Under the pieces are notes generated by a model. It made no database searches, was not told where the DNA came from, and saw nothing but the letters and a program-made list of their open reading frames with translations. The position numbers were made by a program, and so were the translations under genes. Source: an uncultured Bacteroidales bacterium (GTDB taxonomy: Bacteria; Bacteroidota; Bacteroidia; Bacteroidales; Bacteroidaceae). Taken from it: DNA of 57,945 nucleotides. Position 1 is the stretch's first letter; every line of letters begins with the position of its first letter. The DNA is taken from contig CADAVI010000016.1 in the NCBI GenBank assembly GCA_902791295.1, positions 1-57,945 of the forward strand, given 5' to 3'. Positions 1 through 7,954 of the stretch are shown here, one piece after another.

Positions 1-3
1 CAT

Positions 4-11
4 TACCTTTG
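4..11 (+). promoter_or_regulatory. Bacteroidetes -7 box (TACCTTTG) for tRNA-Gln
   Basis: TACCTTTG matches the Bacteroidetes sigma -7 consensus TAnnTTTG and lies 42 bases before the tRNA-Gln 5' end. The -33 element would fall outside the window. Confidence 0.6.
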
Positions 12-53
12 CACCGCTTTTGAAGAGAAAGTGTTCTCCGAGCAAGTCAAGTT

Positions 54-124
54 TGGGCTATGGTGTAATGGTAACACTGCAGATTCTGGTCCTGCCTTTC
101 CTGGTTCGAGTCCGGGTAGCCCAA
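54..124 (+). tRNA. tRNA-Gln (CTG anticodon)
   Basis: A cloverleaf can be folded: acceptor TGGGCTA pairs with TAGCCCA, the T-arm contains GGTTCGAGTCC, and the anticodon loop TTCTGGT gives anticodon CTG at 86-88 (glutamine, CAG codons). The discriminator is A124 and CCA is not encoded. The last pair of the anticodon stem (position 31-39, A83 with C91) is an A.C mismatch; the other four pairs are normal. A -7 promoter box precedes it and a hairpin terminator follows. Confidence 0.95.
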
Positions 125-130
125 CAAAGA

Positions 131-168
131 AAAACCGACCTCCTTATAAGAAGGCCGGTTTCTTTTTT
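131..168. terminator. Hairpin terminator shared by tRNA-Gln and the converging gene
   Basis: AACCG at the left pairs with CGGTT at the right around an inner CCTT/AAGG stem, with a small asymmetric bulge. A T-rich run (TCTTTTTTCC) follows on the plus strand, and the complement of AAAAA precedes it on the minus strand, so it can end both the tRNA transcript and the leftward gene that stops at 171. Confidence 0.7.
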
Positions 169-170
169 CC

Positions 171-1079
171 TTATTTCTTTTTCTTGAGAATGTCGATGTG
201 GTAAGCAACGCCGATGCGCAACTGGCGGTAGTTCCAGTCCTGCAGGCCGAACTGAGCCGCGCCGAGTACATCGAAACGCCCCAAATGATACCGGAGCTGC
301 GTCTTCAGCGTCATGGGCTTGTCGCCCTCTCCTTCCCAACCGCTGTAGCCGCCAAACGTCTCCGAGAGGGAAAAGTATTTGTTCTCCCACTGCACCATCA
401 CGCCATACATCACGGCGTCGTTTTGACGTCCGTTGCCGGACTGCCAGCACAGGAAACCGGTAGAAAGGGCCACACGCAGACGGTTGTTCCACCCCAACCC
501 GCTGCCCAGGCGGAAGGTCTCTGCCACGGAGGTGTCGAAGAAATAGCCCGGAGCATCGTAGTAGCGCCCGCGGTAGTGATCGTTGCCGGAAGCTGTTTTC
601 ACCGCTGCGCGTATTGTCCAGTCCGGGCGCCATCCCTTGGATGTGATGACATGAATGTCGCCGCTGACATACACGTCGCCCGTTGCCACGCCGTTGCGCA
701 CGTGGTCGTAGCGACGGGCATTCTCCTCAAGACGGCAGGCCCTGAGATTTTCGTCCGACTGATGCCAGCGCTCCACCGGCGCCATCCACAGACTAAGATT
801 CACTCTCGGCGTGAACAGAGGGATGTTGAGCTGCAGGAGCAGGTCGGAAGCGTTGTCGCCGCGCTTCCCCCAATAGTGAGAGACGGAGGCCTCAATGCGA
901 AGGTCGCGACTCACGGTGCCGTCAAGCATGTCGGGCACGGGGAAGGCATTGGGACCGAAGTGGCCGGGGTTAATCAGGGTCGGCTCACCCAAATCGGGAG
1001 GGTCCATCGACGTCTGGCCGTGCACAGTATGAACCGCCAGCACCAACGCCGCTACCGCAAGGAGGTTACGCTGCTTCAT
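171..1079 (-). CDS. Secreted, probably outer-membrane beta-barrel protein
   Basis: A 302-residue protein of unknown function. It opens with a cleavable signal peptide (MKQRNLLAVAALVLAVHTV, then HGQ). The rest alternates short hydrophobic and polar segments with many aromatic residues and ends in a short beta-like strand (RIGVAYHIDI) before a lysine tail, which suggests a small outer-membrane barrel or periplasmic beta protein; this is inferred from composition, not from a recognised domain. Its start codon overlaps the nhaA stop by four bases (ATGA), so it is translationally coupled to nhaA and is the last gene of the ccsA-nhaA run. It ends just before the shared terminator. Confidence 0.7.
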   Translation of the reverse strand: MKQRNLLAVAALVLAVHTVHGQTSMDPPDLGEPTLINPGHFGPNAFPVPDMLDGTVSRDLRIEASVSHYWGKRGDNASDLLLQLNIPLFTPRVNLSLWMAPVERWHQSDENLRACRLEENARRYDHVRNGVATGDVYVSGDIHVITSKGWRPDWTIRAAVKTASGNDHYRGRYYDAPGYFFDTSVAETFRLGSGLGWNNRLRVALSTGFLCWQSGNGRQNDAVMYGVMVQWENKYFSLSETFGGYSGWEGEGDKPMTLKTQLRYHLGRFDVLGAAQFGLQDWNYRQLRIGVAYHIDILKKKK

Positions 1080-2443
1080 GCCGCATTGTGTTTAGGCAAC
1101 GTGAGATGCAGCATCAGACTGCCGACAAGGGCGCTGAGTACCGTGCCGCAAAGAATGCCCAACTTGGCATCGTTGAGCAGCTCCTGCATATGGGCGGGAT
1201 CCTGCCCTTCCAGGTCGATGGGGAACGAGAGACCGGCCATGAACATCGATACAGTGAAGCCTATGCCGCACAGCATGGCCACAGAGGCAAAAGACAACCA
1301 ATTGGCGCGCTCCGGCATCTCCACGATATGCAGCTTGATAGCCACCCAGGAAAATGAGAACACACCGCAGAATTTGCCGACCAGGAGGCCCAGCATCACA
1401 CCCAGGCCCACGCCGGAGAAGAGATTCTCCACGCTCATGCCCGACATATCCACACCGGCGTTGGCAAAGGCGAACAGCGGAATGATAAAAAAGTCAATGG
1501 GATTCTTGAGTGTGTCCTCCATATCCTGCAAGGGCGATATCAGACGGTCGGAAGCGCTCTCGATGCGTTTCAGTGTGGCAACATCGCCGGGACTGAGCAT
1601 ATTGGGCTTGTTGATGTCCGCCTTGGTCACATGGATGTGGGGGAACTTCTCTACGTTGGTGCGTATCTTTTCAATCCAGTAGGTGCTGCTCTGCGTCAGG
1701 TTGGCCGGCACACAAAAAGCCAGTACGACGCCGGCGATGGTGGCGTGAATGCCGGTGTTGAGCACGAAATACCACAGAGCCAGACCGATCACAGTGTAGA
1801 ACATCTTGCTGCGCACCTGCCGCCAGTTGCCCACACCGAGCACAATGACACACAACGCCGCCCCGAGCACGGCGTCCATATTGAGATGACTCGTATATTT
1901 TATGGCTATCACGATGATGCCGCCCAAGTCATCGGCCACGGCCAGTGCCGCCAGGAAAATCTTCAGCCCGATGGGCACACGTTTGGAGAACACGCTCAGC
2001 ACGCCCAGCGAGAAGGCAATGTCAGTGGCCATCGGGATGGCCATGCCGCGCTCCATTAGGGGATTTCCCGCACACACAAGGAAGAAGACGATAACCGGTA
2101 CCAGCATACCGCCGCAGGCACCGATGACGGGCAAGAGAGCTTTCTTCACGGAAGAGAGTTCGCCGCACAGCAGTTCACGTTTAATCTCAAGACCCACAGA
2201 GAGGAAAAACACCGCCATCAGGAAGTCGTTGATGAAGGCGCCCAGCGTCATGGCATGACCGTTGTGGGCAAAGAAGTTAAAGCCGCCCACGCTCAGAGCC
2301 ACCGGCAGTTCCCAGACACTCTTATAGAGGTCTTTCAAATCAGGTGTATTGGCCACAATCAGCGCCAGGACAGTGGCAATAATCAGCAAGACGCTAGCAC
2401 TGATGTATTTTTGCAGAAAACTCCGCAACATGAATGAATCCAT
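1076..2443 (-). CDS. nhaA: Na+/H+ antiporter NhaA
   Basis: A 455-residue inner-membrane antiporter that exchanges sodium for protons for pH and salt homeostasis. Family marks are clear: FFLSVGLEIKRE (about 79-90), ATDIAFSLGVLSVFSKRVP (139-157) and the transport pair in LAVADDLGG (Asp171-Asp172). It is somewhat longer than the E. coli protein because of a hydrophilic insertion around residues 255-310, which is common in Bacteroidetes NhaA. It sits 30 bases downstream of the ccsA-like gene and overlaps the next gene by ATGA. No own promoter box was found in the 30-base gap. Confidence 0.95.
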   Translation of the reverse strand: MDSFMLRSFLQKYISASVLLIIATVLALIVANTPDLKDLYKSVWELPVALSVGGFNFFAHNGHAMTLGAFINDFLMAVFFLSVGLEIKRELLCGELSSVKKALLPVIGACGGMLVPVIVFFLVCAGNPLMERGMAIPMATDIAFSLGVLSVFSKRVPIGLKIFLAALAVADDLGGIIVIAIKYTSHLNMDAVLGAALCVIVLGVGNWRQVRSKMFYTVIGLALWYFVLNTGIHATIAGVVLAFCVPANLTQSSTYWIEKIRTNVEKFPHIHVTKADINKPNMLSPGDVATLKRIESASDRLISPLQDMEDTLKNPIDFFIIPLFAFANAGVDMSGMSVENLFSGVGLGVMLGLLVGKFCGVFSFSWVAIKLHIVEMPERANWLSFASVAMLCGIGFTVSMFMAGLSFPIDLEGQDPAHMQELLNDAKLGILCGTVLSALVGSLMLHLTLPKHNAA

Positions 2444-2473
2444 CGCAATATGGTTTTAAAGGGTTTGTTTTCT

Positions 2474-4156
2474 TTACGAAGTGTAGGTGTGGATGCTGGT
2501 GGCCTGAGCCGAAGGCAGATAGTTCACACCCCACCAGCACATCTGCAGACAGATGAAGGCAATCATCAGCAACGCCGTTGCCGCTCCGCGCGACTGCTGA
2601 CGCGATGCCCGCAGATGCAGATAGGTCACATAGAGCGTCCACGTGGCAGCAGCCCAGGTTTCCTTGGGATCCCAACTCCAGTAGGTGCCCCAGGCCTCCT
2701 TGGCCCAAAAGGCGCCGAAGAGCATGCCAAAAGTGAGGAAAGACAAGCCGGGGCGCACCAGCAGGTCGGCTACGGCCTGACGGCGCAGCAAAGCGGCCAC
2801 AGTGGCCAGTGCCAGACAGGAATAGCCCACCATATAGACCACGATGTGCGGACCGAACCACGGACTGTGGAGCGCCGGCATCATCTTGCGCTCAAAATAA
2901 CCCACACTCACCAGGGTCACATAGATAAACAGGAAGGCCACCACGGCCATGAGCGAAACAGTCAGACCGCTGCGCCACAAACCCACCCTATTCTTGGGCA
3001 GGAGGAGCAACACGGCGCCCAGCAGCATCATGATAAAACCGGCATAAACGGAGTGCAACCACGGATCGCGCACCATCTCCAGGATGGAAATCCTGCTCCA
3101 GCGCCCCTTGGCTTCGTCGTAGGCCAGCTGGTATATCCACCAGCGGTTCACCTTCAGGGGATGATTCACCTCCACGGTATCACGCAACGTGCGACCGTCT
3201 TTGGTGCGTACTTCCACAGCACTGTAGTAACGCCTGGGGCGGGGCTCCTCCATGACGACGGCGTAGTCTCCGTCCAGGAAGAGCGACTGCGGCTGATACA
3301 TAAAGTTACCGCTGGAAATCCAGCCGACGCCGCCTTTACCGTCTTTCCTGGCGCCCACGAGCATCGCCGATGTGGCGCCGTAAGTCCGCCCGGGCACAAA
3401 GGACACGACGCTGTCCTTCATTGCGGGAACGGCCCAATCCAAGGTGTCGAACGCCGTGATTTCCCACCCCGACTGATCCGTCGGCATGCCGTCACGACGA
3501 TGCACCACCGTCATGTCGGGGGCATATTGCTCAATGCCGAAATCCTCCAATTTCACCGAAAAGGGCAGGGCCACCAGACGATGGCGGTCGTCCACGCCCT
3601 GGTTATCCGTCACGCCTTCCTGCGCCACCATCTTCACCCGAATCATGTCACTGCTTCCCAGCGTGCCGCACACCATAGCGAGCCACAGACCCAAGTGCGA
3701 ACAGCCAAAGAGCAGCGCACGCCACAGCGACGCTCCCATGCGCCAGCGCATCACGGTGGTCATAACGGCCAGCCCCACCTGATAGACAGCATAACCGTAG
3801 ACCAGCACGAAGGGCCAGAAGCCCAGCATGCGGGTGATACCCAAGGTATCGGTCGGCTCGCTATGGGGGGCCACTTGGCGCGTGAGCCCCATCACCACCG
3901 TCAGGAGACTGGCCGTCAGGAGTGTCGGCACGGCAGCCGTGGCCTTCGCCATCCACTCAAACACATAGAAACGCCCGGAGAGCGCATGGCCCAGCACGGT
4001 GCAGAATATCAGCAACCCCAAAAGGACCCAGTTATACGGCCTTCCCAAAAGAGTCCAGTCCAAAGGCCCCAAGACCCACTGCAACAGCAGTCCTGCGACA
4101 ATCAGCACGCCGCAGAGGGCAAAGCCTTCTTTATACTTCCAGGGTTTCTCCCACAT
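2474..4156 (-). CDS. ccsA: Cytochrome c biogenesis protein, ResB/CcsA-type fusion
   Basis: A 560-residue multi-spanning membrane protein for heme delivery to apocytochrome c (System II). The C-terminal half carries the tryptophan-rich heme-handling (WWD) motif, WGTYWSWDPKETW at roughly 484-496, and ends with WWGVNYLPSAQATSIHTY. The middle, periplasmic part has the ResB-like stretch VNHPLKVNRWWIYQLAYD, so ResB- and ResC/CcsA-like parts look fused in one chain, as in other Bacteroidetes. It is transcribed divergently from dsbD, whose product supplies the reductant needed for cytochrome c maturation. It heads a three-gene leftward run with nhaA and a secreted protein. Confidence 0.88.
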   Translation of the reverse strand: MWEKPWKYKEGFALCGVLIVAGLLLQWVLGPLDWTLLGRPYNWVLLGLLIFCTVLGHALSGRFYVFEWMAKATAAVPTLLTASLLTVVMGLTRQVAPHSEPTDTLGITRMLGFWPFVLVYGYAVYQVGLAVMTTVMRWRMGASLWRALLFGCSHLGLWLAMVCGTLGSSDMIRVKMVAQEGVTDNQGVDDRHRLVALPFSVKLEDFGIEQYAPDMTVVHRRDGMPTDQSGWEITAFDTLDWAVPAMKDSVVSFVPGRTYGATSAMLVGARKDGKGGVGWISSGNFMYQPQSLFLDGDYAVVMEEPRPRRYYSAVEVRTKDGRTLRDTVEVNHPLKVNRWWIYQLAYDEAKGRWSRISILEMVRDPWLHSVYAGFIMMLLGAVLLLLPKNRVGLWRSGLTVSLMAVVAFLFIYVTLVSVGYFERKMMPALHSPWFGPHIVVYMVGYSCLALATVAALLRRQAVADLLVRPGLSFLTFGMLFGAFWAKEAWGTYWSWDPKETWAAATWTLYVTYLHLRASRQQSRGAATALLMIAFICLQMCWWGVNYLPSAQATSIHTYTS

Positions 4157-4207
4157 TGTCTCTTGTTTCTCGCTCTGTGTTTATGGATGATATTGTGTTT
4201 GCGGGCG

Positions 4208-4215
4208 CAAAATTA
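4208..4215 (-). promoter_or_regulatory. -7 box (TAATTTTG) for ccsA-nhaA
   Basis: On the minus strand TAATTTTG matches TAnnTTTG, about 50 bases before the ccsA start. No good TTTG -33 box is seen at the usual distance. Confidence 0.5.
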
Positions 4216-4299
4216 CTAAATTTTACACGACTGGCAGACATTTTAGCCAAACTCCTGGTGAATTTTTCGTATTTTGACTCAAAAGCAGTTGTTTTTTCC

Positions 4300-4307
4300 T
4301 ACTTTTG
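4300..4307 (+). promoter_or_regulatory. -7 box (TACTTTTG) for dsbD
   Basis: TACTTTTG matches TAnnTTTG; a TTTTG at 4272-4276 could be the -33 element, with a slightly long spacer of 23. The box contains an in-frame TTG at 4305 that lengthens the dsbD reading frame artificially; transcription starting downstream of the box excludes that TTG as the start. Confidence 0.65.
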
Positions 4308-4331
4308 TCCTGCAAAACAAATTCCGACGAT

Positions 4332-6263
4332 ATGAGACGCCATCTTCTCCTCCTTTTTTTCTCCTCGCTGTGGACAGCGCTCGGCGCACAGGGCTTCGTT
4401 GCACCTGTCAACATCACTTCTTCCATTGACGTCGCCGAGAGCGGAGAAGCCACCCTCACCTTTCAGGCCGACATTGCCGAAGGCTGGCACCTTTACAGCA
4501 CCGAAGCCATGAACGGCCCCACGCAGGCTTCCCTCACTTTGGAGACCGTCAAAGGCGCACGCCTCAAAGGTCCGCTGCGCCCGGCCTTCGCCGCGCAAAA
4601 GCAATATGAGGAAATGTTCGGCAGCGAGGTTTTCTTCTTCGAACAGCATGCAGTCTTCCTGCAGACGGTTGAGCTCACAGGCGGCCCCTACGAACTCACG
4701 GGCTATCTGACCTACGGCGCCTGCAACAACGTCAGTTGCACGCCGCCCACCGATGAAGAATTCTCGTTCAAAGGCGATTTCACCGCGAAAAAGCAGACAG
4801 AAGAACCGGCGCAGCAGCCCGATGCTACCGACGCCCTCACCGCTCCAGACAGCCTGCCGTCACCGCCCTCCCCAGTGGCAATGGCCGACAGCATCTCCAT
4901 CACACCACTCCCGCTTCAGCAACAGAGTGAAGGGCATCCCTTGCTGTGGCTTTTCCTTTTGGGCTTTGCGGGCGGACTGGTAGCCTTGTTCACCCCGTGC
5001 GTCTGGCCGGTGATTCCGCTCACAGTGAGTTTCTTTCTCAAGCGCGGCGCCGGAGGCAGAAAAGGCGTGCAGGCGGCCTTGCTCTACGGAGCCGCCATTA
5101 TCATCATCTACGTATCGCTCGGACTGGCCGTCACGGCAGCTTTCGGCGCATCGGCACTCAACGACCTGGCCACCAACGCCTTCTTCAACATCCTTTTCTT
5201 CCTCATGCTGGTGCTCTTCGGCGTCTCCTTCATCGGCGGCTTCGACCTCACGCTGCCCTCCTCGTGGGCCGGCAGTGTGGACAGCAAGGCCAACCGCACC
5301 ACCGGTTTTCTCTCCATCTTCCTGATGGCCTTCACACTGGTGCTGGTCAGCTTCTCCTGCACCGGCCCCATCATCGGCTTCCTCCTTGTGGAGGTTGTCA
5401 CTGCCGACATTGCGGGCCCCGTGGTGGGCATGTTGGGCTTCTCCCTGGCATTAGCTTTGCCATTCACGCTCTTCGCCCTCTTCCCCGGCTGGCTGAAGGC
5501 CGCCCCCAAGAGCGGCAGCTGGATGCACACGGTGAAGGTGACGCTGGGCTATGTCGAACTGGCATTCTCCCTGAAGTTTCTCTCCGTAGCCGATATGGCC
5601 TACGGATGGGGCATCCTGCCCCGCTGGCTCTTCATTGCATTGTGGATAGCGTTGGCGCTGGCCCTCACACTGCAACTGCTCTTCACTCAGGAGGGCGCCC
5701 GTCCCTTACGTTACAGCATTGCCGCCCTCGCATTGGCCTTTGCCGGTTATATGGCACCCGGCCTTTGGGGTGCTCCGCTGCACGCCGTCAGCGCTTTCAC
5801 ACCGCCCTTGGAGGAGACGGGGCGCGTCATCGACGATTTCGAGGCGGGACTGGCGCTGGCCAAGCGCGAGGGGAAGCGCGTTTTCGTCGATTTCACCGGC
5901 TACGGATGCGTCAACTGCCGCAAGATGGAAGCCACCGTGTTTCAGGACAAACGCATCCGTCAAGTGCTGGAGCGGGACTACGTCTTCGTGCGCCTTTATG
6001 TGGACGACAAGACGGCATTGGCGGAACCGCTCCGCGTGGAGCAGAACGGGAAGCAGCGCACGCTGCACACCGTCGGCGACCGATGGAGTTTTCTCCAGGC
6101 TACACGCTTCGGTGCCCAGACGCAGCCCTTCTATGTTCTCCTCGATGCCGACGGCAATCCGCTGGCTCCTGCCCGCAGCTACGATGAAGACGCCGATGCC
6201 TTCCTCCGCTGGCTTCAGTCTGGTGAGTCATCATTCACTGTTTTAAAACAACCTCAAAAATAA
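4332..6263 (+). CDS. dsbD: Thiol:disulfide interchange protein DsbD
   Basis: A 643-residue inner-membrane reductase that passes electrons from cytoplasmic thioredoxin to periplasmic thiols. After a signal peptide (MRRHLLLLFFSSLW) come an N-terminal DsbD-alpha-like domain with the pair in YGACNNVSC (about 128-140), a proline-rich linker, a transmembrane core with Cys223 (TPCVWP) and Cys343 (SFSCTGP), and a C-terminal thioredoxin-like domain with CVNC at 526-529. The ATG at 4332 is chosen because an upstream in-frame TTG lies inside the -7 box and because 4332 places the signal peptide at the very N-terminus. It is divergent from ccsA, a functional partner in cytochrome c assembly, and lies 30 bases before a MATE exporter. 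Confidence 0.95.
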   Translation: MRRHLLLLFFSSLWTALGAQGFVAPVNITSSIDVAESGEATLTFQADIAEGWHLYSTEAMNGPTQASLTLETVKGARLKGPLRPAFAAQKQYEEMFGSEVFFFEQHAVFLQTVELTGGPYELTGYLTYGACNNVSCTPPTDEEFSFKGDFTAKKQTEEPAQQPDATDALTAPDSLPSPPSPVAMADSISITPLPLQQQSEGHPLLWLFLLGFAGGLVALFTPCVWPVIPLTVSFFLKRGAGGRKGVQAALLYGAAIIIIYVSLGLAVTAAFGASALNDLATNAFFNILFFLMLVLFGVSFIGGFDLTLPSSWAGSVDSKANRTTGFLSIFLMAFTLVLVSFSCTGPIIGFLLVEVVTADIAGPVVGMLGFSLALALPFTLFALFPGWLKAAPKSGSWMHTVKVTLGYVELAFSLKFLSVADMAYGWGILPRWLFIALWIALALALTLQLLFTQEGARPLRYSIAALALAFAGYMAPGLWGAPLHAVSAFTPPLEETGRVIDDFEAGLALAKREGKRVFVDFTGYGCVNCRKMEATVFQDKRIRQVLERDYVFVRLYVDDKTALAEPLRVEQNGKQRTLHTVGDRWSFLQATRFGAQTQPFYVLLDADGNPLAPARSYDEDADAFLRWLQSGESSFTVLKQPQK

Positions 6264-6293
6264 AACCTATTCTCTAACCAAATATTATACGCT

Positions 6294-7727
6294 TTGACGA
6301 AAAAGATAAAAGACAAAGGCAGAGACAGCATAGACTTCGGACGGTCGAGAATTGGCCCGCTGTTTCAGCGCCTCTTCTATCCCACGCTGCTGTCCATGGT
6401 GTTTGCATCCCTTTTCACGGTTGCAGACGGCATCTTCGTGGGACAGGGTGTGGGCAGCGATGCACTGGCAGCCGTCAATATTGTTGCTCCGCTGTTTCTG
6501 ATGACAACGGGCATTGCGCTGATGTTTGGAGCAGGAGTGTCTGTTGTGGCCAGTATCCATCTGTCACAAGGCAACTGCAAAGCCGCCGACATCAACATCA
6601 CCCAAGCCCTTGAGGTGCCCGCACTGCTGATGGTCGTCTTGTCTTTCCTTATTTATATCTTTCAGACGCCCTTCCTGCGACTTATGGGGTGCAGCGACGT
6701 CCTCATGCCATTGGCCCGGCAATATCTTCTCTTCATCCTTCCCGGCTGTGTCTTTATAATCTGCCAATTGGTGGGCACCTTCGTCATTCGTCTTGACGGA
6801 TCCCCGAAGTTTGCTGCCTTGTTGGAAATTATCCCCGCCCTTCTCAACATCTTCCTGGACTGGCTGTTTGTCTTTCCTATGCAAATGGGTATTGCCGGCA
6901 GCGCCCTTGCGTCAACCCTCTGTTGTGCCTTAGCTGCAGGAATGGTCGTCTGGTATATGTCTTTCCGAACGCAGACGATGCATATTCGCAGATTGAAGTT
7001 CAGCCTCACCAGCGCCTATCTGACAGCACGTAACATCGGTTACATGGCCCGAAGCGGCTTCCCCTCCATGCTTGGTGAACTGGCCATGTCGATGATTCTG
7101 CTCACGGGCAACTACGTCTTCATACGCGCCTTGGGCGAAGACGGTGTCGCCGCCTTTTGCGTGGCCTGCTATCTCTACCCTATCGTGGTCATGATTAACA
7201 ATGCCATTGCACAGTCGGCGCAACCCATCATCAGTTTCAACTATGGTGCCGGCAACAGCAAGCGGGTGCGCGAAGCCTTCAGGCTCAGTTTGCGCACATC
7301 AGCCATCTGCGGGATGGCGGCAACATTAGTCCTGACGCTTGGGGCCAAACCGCTGATCGGACTTTTCCTGCATGCCGGCACCAGACCCTATGAAATTGCC
7401 ACGGCAGGACTTCCGTTATTTGCCGTCTCTTCAATATTCTTTGCCCTGAATGTCGCCATTATCGGATATTATCAGGCCATCGAACAAAACTTTCGCGCGA
7501 CGGTGTTTATGCTGCTCCGAGGTTTGATATTCCTCGTGCCGGCATTTATTCTGATGCCTGCACTCATCCAGCCGCAGGGCATGTGGCTCGCCGTTCCCGT
7601 TACGGAATGCCTGACACTGGGGGTGATACTGTTGACATTATTGTTCCGACAAAAACAGCGTAGCACGCCGGCGGGTACAACGAGCCGGGCCGACAGGTAC
7701 ATCCAGCCGAGCCAACAGGAACAGTGA
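6294..7727 (+). CDS. MATE family efflux transporter
   Basis: A 477-residue protein with about twelve membrane segments, a cation-coupled exporter of the multidrug and toxin extrusion family. Typical features are the N-terminal IGPLFQRLFYPTLLSMVF helix, GIFVGQGVGSDALAAVNI in the first repeat and AQPIISFNYGAGNSKRVREA in the second. The start is a TTG: no ATG occurs before residue 35, which lies inside the first helix, so starting there would remove half of it. It follows dsbD by 30 bases and is probably cotranscribed. The substrate cannot be told from sequence. The stop is followed directly by short tandem repeats. Confidence 0.9.
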   Translation: MTKKIKDKGRDSIDFGRSRIGPLFQRLFYPTLLSMVFASLFTVADGIFVGQGVGSDALAAVNIVAPLFLMTTGIALMFGAGVSVVASIHLSQGNCKAADINITQALEVPALLMVVLSFLIYIFQTPFLRLMGCSDVLMPLARQYLLFILPGCVFIICQLVGTFVIRLDGSPKFAALLEIIPALLNIFLDWLFVFPMQMGIAGSALASTLCCALAAGMVVWYMSFRTQTMHIRRLKFSLTSAYLTARNIGYMARSGFPSMLGELAMSMILLTGNYVFIRALGEDGVAAFCVACYLYPIVVMINNAIAQSAQPIISFNYGAGNSKRVREAFRLSLRTSAICGMAATLVLTLGAKPLIGLFLHAGTRPYEIATAGLPLFAVSSIFFALNVAIIGYYQAIEQNFRATVFMLLRGLIFLVPAFILMPALIQPQGMWLAVPVTECLTLGVILLTLLFRQKQRSTPAGTTSRADRYIQPSQQEQ

Positions 7728-7743
7728 GCCGATTCAACAGGGT

Positions 7744-7829
7744 TTGCACCGGGCGTGCGAACATCGTGCAGCGAACGTGCGAACATCTTGCAGCGGGCGT
7801 GCGAACATTTTGCAGCGGGCGCTGCAAAA
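7744..7829. repeat. 22-bp tandem repeat, three full copies plus partial ends
   Basis: Full units are 7754-7775, 7776-7797 and 7798-7819, sharing CGTGCGAACAT followed by a variable base or two and TGCAGCG. Partial units flank them at 7744-7753 (TTTGCACCGGG-like) and from 7820 on. There are no unique spacers, so it is not a CRISPR. It begins 16 bases after the MATE stop codon. Confidence 0.85.
7808..7829. repeat. Perfect palindrome TTTTGCAGCG / CGCTGCAAAA
   Basis: Ten-base arms at 7808-7817 and 7820-7829 are separated by only GG. The left arm is the tail of the third 22-bp repeat. It is followed by CCCGCCCCC rather than a T-run, so it is not a standard rightward terminator. Confidence 0.85.
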
Positions 7830-7842
7830 CCCGCCCCCTCAG

Positions 7843-7902
7843 AAAAGGAAAAAGCATTTGTTGACGGGACAAAATAGAAACACTCCGGACATCAACAAAT
7901 GC
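7843..7902 (-). ncRNA. Candidate small hairpin RNA ending in a terminator-like T-tract
   Basis: On the minus strand a 13-bp stem (arms 7890-7902 and 7854-7866) closes a 23-base loop. The only non-Watson-Crick pair is G.U in the minus-strand RNA but C.A in the plus-strand RNA, which points to minus-strand expression. The stem is followed by TTTTTCCTTTTCT (down to about 7841). A -7 box lies directly upstream at 7908-7915, so a transcript of roughly 60 nt is predicted. It has no open reading frame worth noting. It could instead be a relic terminator. Confidence 0.4.
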
Positions 7903-7907
7903 AGATG

Positions 7908-7915
7908 CAAAGATA
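7908..7915 (-). promoter_or_regulatory. -7 box (TATCTTTG) facing the hairpin
   Basis: Minus-strand TATCTTTG fits TAnnTTTG; minus-strand CTTG at 7936-7939 lies 20 bases upstream, a fair -33 match. No protein gene follows in that direction before the converging MATE gene; the first thing it would transcribe is the 13-bp hairpin. Confidence 0.5.
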
Positions 7916-7954
7916 CAACATTTTTAAGCGGAAAGCAAGCGTTTCGACAATTAT

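Noticed and set aside
198..1682. 494-codon plus-strand frame opposite nhaA and the secreted protein
   Set aside because: It spans two real minus-strand genes and their overlap, and has no signal peptide or motif.
2450..4219. 589-codon plus-strand frame opposite the ccsA-like gene
   Set aside because: Histidine- and glutamine-rich with no recognisable domain; the opposite strand carries the WWD motif and coherent membrane helices.
7744..7829. Possible CRISPR array
   Set aside because: Units are directly contiguous with no spacers, and no cas gene is in the window.
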